DNA of 64,000 nt, from assembly GCF_032118995.1 (NCBI RefSeq), contig NC_092662.1, forward strand, positions 17,373,701 through 17,437,700. Direction: 5' to 3'. The stretch is from Asterias amurensis (lineage: Eukaryota > Echinodermata > Asteroidea > Forcipulatida > Asteriidae). This document shows, in pieces, positions 27,701 through 39,700 of this stretch (position 1 is its first letter; each line of letters begins with the position of its first letter). The notes beneath the pieces were generated by a model. That model saw only the letters and a program-made list of their open reading frames with translations, ran no database searches and was not told the DNA's origin. Made by a program: the position numbers and the translations under genes.

Positions 27701-30700
27701 AATTTGTACTGTTTTTGATTTTTCTTGTATACCTTAAATAGGAATTTCCGCCGATTTTGATTTGACCTATGAATAACTTCAAAGTTCATTTATACTTGAT
27801 ATTTACACTTAATTGCGAGAATTTGTTTTTGATTTTTGATTAACATAATTCATGATTCACGCACATACCGCCGGGCAAAAACCTTTGCGTTTTGGCAGCC
27901 AGCTAGAAAGTGTATGCAATCTTACCATGACTACGTGTCTTTTTGCCCGGTGAAACATGACGTATACAGTGTTTATTCAACAGAGGGCGGTTTGAATGTA
28001 AACATAGGTCACATCGTCTATATCCACTAGGAGCCTGGCTGGTAAAGCAGAATGCATCAGCGTTTTACAAAGCATTTGGGCTCAAGTGCCTTGTTTCAGG
28101 GGCACACATGTCATGACCTGGATTCGAACCCACACTTTTTCGCTGATAACACCAGAGCTTGGGTCCGGTCATAGAGTTATATATAAGAACTAGAGGGCGC
28201 ACTGGTGATGCTTCATTGCACAAACGCCAAGGGACAGCGAGAAATCACGCGCACAATTCTGCACGCGCCTTGAATATGAAGTACACGTTGGAGTTTGTAT
28301 TTATTGAACGCTGACGCGATCCTGCTTTGTCAACTTACAAAATGGCCGCACAAACACACGCTGAGCAATGCCCGTTGGTTCAACTTAGAAAATGGCCGCC
28401 TGCGCACATGCCGGGGTGCGTATATAAGCCCTCTAGTTCTTATATATAACTCTATGGGTCCGGTTGAACAGTAATACTTGGACATGCCATGAACATTTTG
28501 TAGATCGCATGCTTTAGCTATTGAGTTGGTATCCTTAGACATTGTGATTAACAGAACACTTTTGTAATCTTTGTTTCTTGTTTAGTGTTCTCGTCCATGT
28601 GGAGGTGGCATCCAGGAACGCACCGTTGAATGCCTTGATTTATCAACCGATCTCGTAGTTGCAGATGAGATGTGCCAAGATATGAGACCGTTTGCCACTA
28701 GACCCTGCAATATAGAGGCATGCCCTGGTGAGTACTCGGCCCTTACTAGAAAGGCAAACTTTGTAATCAAAGAACCTCAGGGATGTGGTTTCTGTTTATA
28801 ACCCGAATTCCAAGGGCAGGGATCTCGTTTTGGGCCCCCCCCAAAAAAAACAAAAAAAAAAAACAATGTAATAATTTTCAATTTTTAAAAAGAAAATTCA
28901 TAAAAAATGAAAGTAGTGACCCAAATAGCAGAGTAGGGCTTTTAAGACCAAAGATAGATATTTCGTGTCACGATCGCAAGTTTTCAAGCTCGCATGCTTT
29001 TGCACTTAGTGCTCAGAGTTTAGGGTTTTTTCTCAATAGCCCATCACCTCTCTGGTACTTTAATTGTTGATATTTTAAACATCAGGGCAAAACCATGGAT
29101 ATTAACACTACTAGTCAAAGACCAGTGTTCTTACTGGGTGTATCCCAACATATGCATTAAATAAAAAATCTGTGAAAATTTGACTCAATTGGTCATCAAA
29201 GTTGCAAGAGAATAATGAAAGAAAAGGCCTAAAAAGGGCTTCAGGTCTGAAGTGTTTTAATATTTGATTGAGAAATTACCCTACTTCAGAGGGAGCCGTT
29301 TCTTACAATGTTTTATATTATAACACCCCTTACAAGTATTCTGCCTGCTCATTGGTTTAGAGCGTGTCACATGACATGTCTTAGTTTTGCTAGACAACGG
29401 GCGTTTGATAGTGCGTCGGTTTGCCGTGCGCTAATTCAAAGACTAGCGCACGGCGTGCAGTACCCAGATGTCCTTTGCGTATACGAGGATTATAAATTAA
29501 TAGTCTGTAACCATTTCGGATTGCACGACACTACATGCAGCACAGTAAAAGTGTTTGCAATCTGTATTCGCGTCGTCCGTTGATTGTAGCATTCAGGTCT
29601 GTAACTTAATAATAATAGTACAGTATTTAGAAATGTTTGGGGTGTTATAAAACAAATATTGACTGCTTTTACTCGTACAATGGTTAGAACTATGACTCCC
29701 TCGGTGATCCCCGGAGTGTTCTATTTTCCCTCGGCTTCGCCTCGGGAAAATAGAATGCTCCGGGGATCACCTCGGGAGTCATAGTTTTAACCATAGCACT
29801 CGAAGCAGTCAATATTTGTATACTATCAACAGCTCTCCATTGCCCGTTACCTAGTGAGATTGTATGCTAACAATTATTGTGATTACTGACCAATTATCAA
29901 AGGTTGATTAAGAAAGTAACTTTCTTGAACACTGGTGTTGAGCTTTATCATTTCTTCTGTTATTTCCAGAATGCAATGAGGTGATATTCACTGAACGACA
30001 AACTGTTGCCAGTCTTAACTTTCCTCAGCCGTACTTCGAGTACAGCTGCAACTACTTATACACCAATCTAGGAGGCTGCGTGGAACTTCTCTTCATTCAG
30101 TTTGAGCTTCCAGAACCCAATCCTGATGGCATCTGCGATACGGACTACCTACTGGTAAAACATCCACATATTATTTGTGTTTTTTATATTTCAATTTTTC
30201 CCTGGATGTGCCATTTTAAAAGTGTTTGATTGCCGTGTCATCCAAAGGGTCAACAGCTCTCGATTGCTTGTTACCAAATAAATTTGTATGCCAACAATTA
30301 TTTTGAGTAATTACCAATAGTGTCCTGTGATACGTGTTGTACGTCCACAGATTTACGTACACGGATTAAAGATAAAGAGGGTAGAAAGCTTCCCTTAAAA
30401 ATTGGTGCTGTAGTTTGTCCCGGTAATTTTGTCTCCCTCGAAGCTACCCTTATATCTCATAATTATGCAGGGATTTCAATCACGTACAGGAAACCAAACC
30501 ACATTCAAAGTTTCGTTTACTATTTTTGTGATATGACGGAACAATCTTGAATTTGACTTTTAAAGGTCGAGGACAACAGTAACCAGCCGTTTTCATACCG
30601 CATCTGTGGAAGGTCAATCCCGCAAGGTGTGGTCTCACGAGGACAGACGCTGAATGTAACGCTTATTACCGACGGAAACCCAGCGACACTCGGTGAAGGC

Positions 30701-33700
30701 TACCAGTTATACAACTTATTCACTGACGTGTGCCCCACCACTGGTTACGTAGCGTCTGAATGGCAGGACGTAAGTAGTTGACACGAGGGCCTGATTTCAT
30801 AGAGCAGGGATTTCTTTGGGTGAAACTCATGAGAAAATGAAGAAGAAAAAAAACATATAATAATGCCTCAGATTGCAGAGTGGGGCTTTTAAAACCAAAG
30901 ATAAATGTTAATATTTGGATTCATGATGACATGTTTTTGAGCTTGCATGCTTTTGCACTTTGCACTTCATTTTTTGTTTTCTCAACAGCCTATTACATCC
31001 CTGATAGAGTTGCTTAAGCACAAAGTTATGCTTAGCAGAATAAAGGTTACCAGCCAACTGCAATGTCACAAGTGCAATTCGTTAAATTGGTATCCTGCTC
31101 ATTTCTACTAAGAAATTGTTCAGCAATATTTTCTGCTGACGTAGCTTTATGGAATTATTCCCAGGCAGAAATCTATTCAGTTATTAAGCAGAATAATTGT
31201 AAAAAAGTAAGAATGAGCGGAGTACCAGTCACAAGTTGCGTACATCAAATTAGCTTTGGATTGGTTTTTGCTCATCACAATTTCTGTGCTTAGCACATTT
31301 ATTTGTCCTCACAGCTTCATGAAATTGTGCCAGATCTTGATATAGGGAACAGTGCAATACCTGGGATCCCCTGAATTTTTTGTATAAATGCCCCGTTTCA
31401 AAAAAATATGCATAGTCAAGATAACTATACATATTGGGGATGGAAAACATGTTCGATTGCTCTGTTAAGGGCTAGTTACTCTTATAAATGCAACTGTTTT
31501 AAGAATCTATTTTGACAGCAAACTTAAAAAGGGTAACCAGTGTAGCATGAACTCGTTTGTGAACTCATGCTGTATATAACTGTGTTGAGGTCAAGTGGGG
31601 TCACAGTTACTGGTCACCCAGTTAACGATCTTGGGCTTGGTAACCCGACTAACTCTGTTTTTGCATGAATTTAATGCAGTGTGATCGAGAATGTGGAGGA
31701 GGAACCAGACAGCGTGATGTTAGCTGTATTCATCTGGAGAGTGGTCTTGTCGTGGATGAGCAGCTCTGTACTGATAGGAAACCAGTCGATACGGAGCTCT
31801 GCAACAGTCAGCTTTGTCCATGTGAGTCATAAAGACACAATAACCATCAATGCGCTTTATACATGTACACTACGTGCCCTGATCATTAGGCCAATAACAT
31901 TCATTTTAATGTCTTGACTCTCTAGGGAGACGGCGAGATGCCCAAGCTGGCTGCCTAACTTTCTTGCTCGCCTTTAAAATAGGCTTTTTATGCATACTAA
32001 GCTGATGGTTCTACTTAAGTAACATGCCAATTTGCAGCTCTATAAAGTTTTGCACCAAGAATGCTTAGACAGAACTGCCATGGCATCCACTTGATCCTTG
32101 ACTTTGACCCTTTGACCTTTGACCTTTTGCAGCTTGTGATGGGACGATTGACTCCTTGCCATATCAGCTGTTGAGCCCCAACCATCCTGAGAGCTTCGAT
32201 CCTCAGCGTACATGTAACTACAACATCACTTCTCCACGATGTGTTCGTATCACATTCTTGGATTTCAACCTTCCGACACCAGAAGGGGACAGGTGTGGCG
32301 ACACCTACGTTCAGGTAAAATTATTTTTTTTTACATTTTATTATTTTAATTTTTGTTTTACTCAGCATTATGGAATTGCGCCATATAATTTGCGTCTTAT
32401 AAATTTTAATTGTTATGTTATGTTATGTTATTCAAACAGCGCAAGCAGCAATAATAGGATGGATACAAATATTTAACATTATAAAGCGGTAAAATGTTAC
32501 AATTAATTATAGGAAAAATATAAAATCACGCACATGGCAATATGACATGAAGTCATTGAGGTACTGGGGCGTCAAATGTTAACAAACTGTGCAATATATT
32601 TGACCTTTATGTAGGATTTGAAACTTTGCCTGGTAAGAGTAGAATTAGGTGAGGTATGCGGTAGGCCAATACACATGTGTAAATGTCTTTCTTCTGAAGA
32701 CAAGCAGAGTGTACTGTTTGAAACGCTGAGACCACACCGGCTCTTTTCAAAGCCAACACTCCCACAAGTTTACTATTTATGAATCGTTTCATCCTATTCA
32801 TCCACACCATTCAAAGCTTTACTCTCTTATTGTAAACCAAATTCCCTTTGTCTCAGACTTTTTATTTGGCACTGTATTTTTATTAAATTAAACCAATATT
32901 GAATTGAGTTGAAACATTGAGTAATTTTGTCAACCATACATTCTTTTCAGAACCAACACTACCGAAACATTTTCCGACACATTTGTTAATTTATTGATTA
33001 TTTTATATATATTGTCAATAGATAAGGGATGTAGAAGCGGAGTTCTTGAACCAGAGGATCTGTGGAGATGGACCAATAAGACAGCCTGGAGATTTCTCAC
33101 TTTACAACTGGGAGTCACGCTCTGGACAGGTATGTCTCCTCGTTCTTTCAGACTACAAAGACACAATTCTCCGACATGATTGTCTTTTGTTGGCAGAAGA
33201 AGTATTATTCATAAACTTTACTCCTGTTAAATCTGAATTTTTTTCACATGCACTTTTTTTGGTTCCTTCAGACTACAAAGAAACAATTATCATAATTTTT
33301 TATCTGACCTTTGACCTTTGACACTAGACCTTTGATTTACTTTTTATTGCCTAGGTCATGGTGACACTTAACAGTGGGGAGGATATCCCAGACAACACCA
33401 GGTTCCAACTTTACTTGACCGAAGTGGACTGCCCAGAGTTTGGATTCATCGCTGGAAACTTCAGTGAGGTAAGTGCCTTATGTAACTTGAAATCTGTCGT
33501 TAACGATTACATATCGTAGTAGCAATGCCAATATGCTTGGTTTGTGTACCACACTGGTGTACGATCCTTGTCGTTTGATTGGTGGAATATGTGTCAGGTG
33601 TGATACCTAAGTTTGTAATGCAGCTGTTTCGACACTCAAATTTAACATAGGAGTCCTATATTCACAAATCGTAGCAAACCTTAGCGCATACTCTTTAATT

Positions 33701-36700
33701 TTACATTGATTACTCATATGTATTGAATGCGAATTAAATTATTTGCATGTGCGTGGGCTTGCGCGGCAACACTGGTATGGCTTTCAGAACTATTATAAAA
33801 AAAATAAACGTGTTTTTGTTTGTACTTGTTCTTTGGATTTACAGTGCAGTGTCACATGTGGTGAAGGTATAAACACACGCCCGGTTGAATGTATGAGACT
33901 GGCTACAAATGAAGTTGTGCCCGATGATATGTGCACAGACCCCAAGCCAGCTGAAACAAGACCCTGTCCTCAACAGCCGGTTTGCCCATGTGAGTTACCA
34001 AGCTGTTTCTTCTTATGTCTGATTAATTTTCTCAGGAGTTTCTTGTGTTTTTGGCGAGGTCCCCCGGCATTACGTCCTGTCTTATGGAACCTACCTAGTA
34101 TCATAGTAGAAGTAAAGGAAAAACCCAAGTTTAACTTGATCCTTTGCATTGTGTTTCAGCTTGTGATGCTGTATATCACCTAAGCAGTACTGTACCAGTG
34201 ATCATGGCACCCCCTAGAGATGGCACATGGACCAGTGATGTGAACTGTGAATACACAATCACTGCCGACACCTCTTGTGTGCAAGTCAGTGCTCTGTCAT
34301 TTGAACTGTCCGATCCGGATGAGAACGACACTTGCTCAACTAGCTTTCTTTCGGTAAGCAAATATTGAATAATAATCGTAATAATAATAAAAATAAGGTA
34401 TGGTGGTGGTTATCGAAAGCAGTGGGGAAACATCTGGACGAAATAGGGACAAATGTAAGAATAGATCTGTTGCAGAAGGCGGCGCTATTGGGAACAGCAA
34501 GGATCCTAAGAAAGACCCTCGAGATCTAAGGCTACGGGATGCAGCCTGACTCGAGGAGTTACCGGCACAAATGAAAATATGATCCTTCTTTTTGCATGCT
34601 GTGATAAGATGGAATAATAATAATTGGTTTTATATAGCACTTGATACACCCGAAGGGCATCTCATAATGACCCCTGGTCACTTTGCCATTCAATTATTTC
34701 CTTAAACCATTTCAGCTCCCTGGGGAGTATACAGCCTGTGCAACGAATATGTGCTAATTGGCTAAATCAATCACAAGAACCATCTCTGCCCTCACAGGTA
34801 CCCATTTCCCCATGGGTGGAGAGAAGCAATTGTAAATAAGTGCTTTGCTCAAATTTTGTTGCAGAATCGAGTTATGACTATTTTGCACTAGCACAAAAGT
34901 AATTTGAAAATGAATTCAAGTTTCAATTGAATAGAATGAAATGTTATTCTTTACAGTTTACCGATGGCGTGTACGACATGTACACTCAAGAGTATTGTGG
35001 ATCTACAATTGCACCAACCTTCCTTTCGCTGACACAAAATGCAACTGTTGTCTTCTCATCTGATAACTACGAACAATCCACGGACACCTTTGCACTATTT
35101 GTCCGTACTGCTGCTTGTCCATCGTTCATGTATAGGGCAGGACAATTTTCACCGGTAAGAATAAGCATACTGCACCCTTATATTGATCTGAACTCATCAA
35201 GCTGGTCTTCGTTCAGCAAGTCAACATCTTCTGCTGGGAGACAGATCTTTTGGTACTGCTGCCAACAACCTTCCTCACAGTGTTGGCTCACATTGTTCTC
35301 TTAAAACCCACCTCATGTTAATTGCCTACAACTGCACAATTTTTATTCTGTTAATTGTGCCTTTTTGTCGCACCTCTAGAGCCTACTTGTTAGGTGGATA
35401 TGTTGCGCTTTACAAGTATTATATTAATAATATCAGATAAAATTGAAAATTTGTTCATTATAGTGCTCCGTGTCTTGTGGAGGCGGCACACAAGTTCGAG
35501 ATGTAACCTGTGAAAGAACCGACTTGAATGTAGAAGTACCTGAGATTCTTTGTACAGATGCTCGTCCAGATGAATCAAATGTCTGCAATGATTTGGAATG
35601 CCCTCAAGGTAATGAATGGATTCCTTTCTTAATATCCCATCACACCAAACTCGTTCTCACTATGTTCTGAAAAAAGTAGTCTTGTTGCAGGACACTAGTA
35701 ATGTGCGCAGCTAGGAGGGATCGCGATGGTTGAGTGATAGTGCGAATAACAATGTCTTGCACCAAGACTACTCGCTCTGCTTCTTGGCCATATGTGTGTC
35801 AGTGTGGATTGGTTGTCAATAGATACCCTTGTATCTCCAGCTCAAACCATTTTGTAGACACATCCTTCGTAATTCAGCTTGCCAGCTGCGGGAAAGGGAG
35901 GATATCCCCCCCCCCCAAAAAAAAATAATAATAATAAACAAAAAACAATTATGACAAATGACATAATTATTATAATATGTTGGTAATTAATTGTCTGTTT
36001 GTTTGGTTTTCACACAGAGTGTGACCGAGTTCTGACGGAGAACAATCCCATCGTCCCACTGACTGCCCCTACTGCTGCTGAATACCAAGTCAATGCGACC
36101 TGCACCAATAACATTGTTGTCCGTGTTGACTCCTGCGCCACAATTGACATTTTGTCAATTGACATCGAGGAGTCGGCTCCGGGTGTTTGCGATGGTGACT
36201 ATCTTGAAGTGAGTAACCCCCATCCCCCTCTGAGGCCATCACCATAATATAGACCTTAGCACACATAATGTCATACCAGTAGGGCGGACTCATGTGTGTT
36301 TCAGTTGTTTCATCATCGTTTTAACCCTAAGATGGCAGCTTGATTTTTGATTGTGCCATTTTGAGAATAATTGTTCCCATGTGTTATATAATCAATCATG
36401 GCACCCTTAGTTGGGATCCTTGGAAGCATTTTAAAATCTTCCCTGTTCTTTATGCCGTGAGCTTACTATATTGTGGTCTCTGGGCCAGCATCTCTCCTTA
36501 CGACACTGACATAGCTCAAACACTATCTTCCCCTCAGCTTCACCCCATGAGTGTAGTTGCCCCTCTATAAAAACTTATTGTTTTTGTATTATCACAAATG
36601 TCAACTCTATAAAGTATTTTCTTATTTGAGCAGATCACATTCTTTTATCTGTTGATCCGAGTGTAGTTTGTTTATTATTTAGTTTGTTTTTTGTTTTGTT

Positions 36701-39700
36701 TTCAGTATTATGTAGCACTTTTGCTTTTCGTTCCTTTGAAAAGTACACTAAAAACTTTGTCCTATAAATTTAGGAAGTGATTTCATTATACATTCTAAAC
36801 ATCTATTTTTTTACTAGATAATTGATTCTAGTTATCCTGAGCTTAACTTGAAACTTTGTGGTCAAGTGGCTCCCACTGGAACCTGGAGATCTCGCTCAAG
36901 TATTGTAAGAGTCGTATCCACCACTGACGCCACGGACAACCAGCCTATCCTGTATGTCCTGAACTATTCATTCGATGACGCTTGCCCGACTGGATCATAT
37001 GTAACTGCACCTTGGTCTGCGGTAAGATGACGTTTTGTATTCGCTTTTTAGTAATAATGGTAAAAATAATATAATAAAAATAATCATTTTTTTTTTAAAG
37101 CACGTTATACACCCAAAGGGCGTCTCAAAGCGCTTCAAACATTAGTACCCTTGGTCACTGGGCCATATTCATTACTTAAACCAGCTCAGCTCCCTGTGGA
37201 GTATACAGCCTGTGCTGCCAAATATGTATCACACTGTTATGCTAAATCAATCACATGAACCATTTCTGCCCTCACCCATCTGGGTGGAGAGAAGCAACTA
37301 TAGTTAAGTGTCTTGCTCAGGGACTCAAGTGTCACGAACTAAACTCAAACCCTCAATCGATAATTATGAAAAATTCACAAGTATACAAATTACATTTAAA
37401 TGGTAAACAAACCTGTTATAAACCAGATCAAATAGCATTCCTGTCAAAAACTAATTCGCTGAAGTACCTGTTTAAGGATTAAATGCAAATTTGTCTTATA
37501 TTTAACACTTCCCCCACTCACGTTGCCTGTAAAAATTTAAAAGCACTTTATAGTCGTCATCATACGTTAGTGTTTAGTAAAAACCAAAGATATTATTAAC
37601 TCTCTATGAAATTATGAAAGTGAAAATTTATGGTCATTCTTGAACAGTTTTTTTTTCATAGAGCAATTTTTTGTTTTTTTTGCTTACATCTGCATTGGTT
37701 TTTTGCGCTTTATACATTTTTCTTTTCTTATTTTATTATATTATTATTTATTACATCTGTGACCCTAAGTTGATAAGAATTGCTTTACACTTTTTCTAAT
37801 AGTGCTCAGTATCATGCGGAAGTGGAACTAGGTCCAGATCCAGTCAGTGCGTTCTTCCGGATGGTTCAATGGGCCTGTTCTCAGATTGTCCTGGTATACC
37901 ACCCACTGTCAGCGAAGCTTGCAACATGGGCGCGTGCCCAGAGTATTATTACAATACCGGAGAATTTTCTGTTGTGAGTAGTGACTTCCTTTTTTTCTTC
38001 TAGCAATGTTGTTATTCCAAGCTTTTGAAAACCAATAATGTGTAGTTTTTTCTGCAAGTATTCCTGCACCAACAGCTGAATAGCTTTCAGGTCGTTAATT
38101 ATTTACATCAATGATCTCTCCCCTAACATTGACTTCTTTTCAAGGCACTGGAGACCTTTGGTAATTGTCAAAGACCAGTCTTCTCACTTGGTGTATATAT
38201 GCATAAAATAACAAACCTGTAAAAATTTTGTGAGAGAGTAATGGAAGAAACAACACCCTTGTCGCACAAGTTGTGTGCTTTTAGATACTTTGAACTCGAG
38301 ACCTCAACTGAGGTCTCTTATTCAATTCAAATATTTTTGTGTGAAATTACTTTTTTTTCTCAAAAACTGCGTTACTTCAGAGGGAGCTGTTTCTGACAAT
38401 GTTTTATACTATCAACAGCTCTCCATTGCTCATTACCAAATAATTTTTCATGCTAACAATTATTTTGAGTTATTACCAATAGTGTCCAGTGCCTTTAACA
38501 CACTTAAACCTGAAGGGCAAATAGTCTAAACAATCTTGATGATCAAATGGACCCTCCATTTATAATTGCCGTTGTATACAGATACGATTCAAAACTAGAG
38601 TCTGACGCTAAAGGGTAAACAGTAGCAGCAACATTGCAATTAATCTGGTCGATTAAATAATAACAATAGTTATAATAATCATGGTGTGTCTCCATGTGAG
38701 GACTAGCAGTGCTGAGGTCAAATGAGGTCACATCTACAAGACTCTTTTTAGGACTTATATTCTCCCTACCTTAGTCTGACTTCTGGTTGTATTTCTCCCT
38801 TGGAAAAATAAGAAAAGCTGCGATGAAAAGGCCTCAAAAGTTAGCCCTGGTGCAATTCCCCCTCCCCCCCCCCCCCCCCGACCAATAATCATGCCAGAGT
38901 CCATCTCCAAACAAAATAATGACTGATTGAATTTGTTGTTTCAGTGTTCAACAACGTGTGGCACTGGAATTAGCACCCGTGTTGTTGAGTGTCGTGCCGT
39001 GGCTGACGATACTATTGTGAGTAACAACCTTTGCTCTGACCTAACTGCACCAGAAACCACAATGGCTTGTAATCTTCAACCGTGTTCTGACTTTGGTATG
39101 TATACAAAATCTCCTGAAATAATAACAATAACACTTTGGGCCTAAATACGCTTTAAAGTGCATAAACCTTAAATTAAAAAAAGATGAAAAATAATAATAA
39201 CTGTTATATAGCGCTTCATACTGGCATTTCTACGTGCAAAAACCTAAACGGAAAATTACTGAATTGGTTTTGTTAACAAAACAGTTGTTGTCAGTGTAAG
39301 CACATAATGTAATCCACCATATAAACCATATTACAAAGATGAACACCAATAACAATAACTGTTATATAGCGCCTCACAGAGCCTTTAAGTGCATAAACCT
39401 TAAAAAGAACATTACAGAATTGGTTTTTGAAAACAAAACTTTTGCTAGCAGTGTACACACTTTGTGTAATCCACCTTTGTGTAATTTTGGATTCACCCAT
39501 ATACACTGATCTGTGTTAGCACTGTATACTCAATACTTTCCTGAGCTCCGTGAACAAAAATCACAGGCATATTACTCAATTTGTGTTCTTTTTTCCCTTT
39601 CTTTTAATAGTCGTAAATGATCCATCAACCACAAGGGCTCTGGTATTGGGGGATACTGGAACCATTACGAGCCCAAACTACCCGAGCAATTATCCTGATA

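Larger units (their letters stand above)
28586..30769 (+). other. TSP1-CUB unit 5 (three exons)
   Basis: Exons 28586-28727 (TSP1, core CSRPCGGGIQER), 29970-30154 (CUB first half, starting ECNEVIFTERQ) and 30566-30769 (CUB second half, linker ending SEWQD). Residues 2290-2466. The TSP1 core has Pro where O-fucosylation needs Ser/Thr. The introns carry nested mobile elements. Confidence 0.85.
33845..35154 (+). other. TSP1-CUB unit 7 (three exons)
   Basis: Exons 33845-33989 (TSP1, core CSVTCGEGINTR), 34160-34353 (CUB first half) and 34957-35154 (CUB second half, linker ending GQFSP). Residues 2649-2827. The CUB first half lacks the usual SPxFP motif (it reads VPVIMAPPRDGTW), so it is a diverged domain, but exon lengths and phases match the unit. 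Confidence 0.8.

Noticed and set aside
29308-29583. 91-codon open frame in the insert within a MITE
   Set aside because: Inside a mobile insert with inverted ends, no similarity recognised; probably chance.
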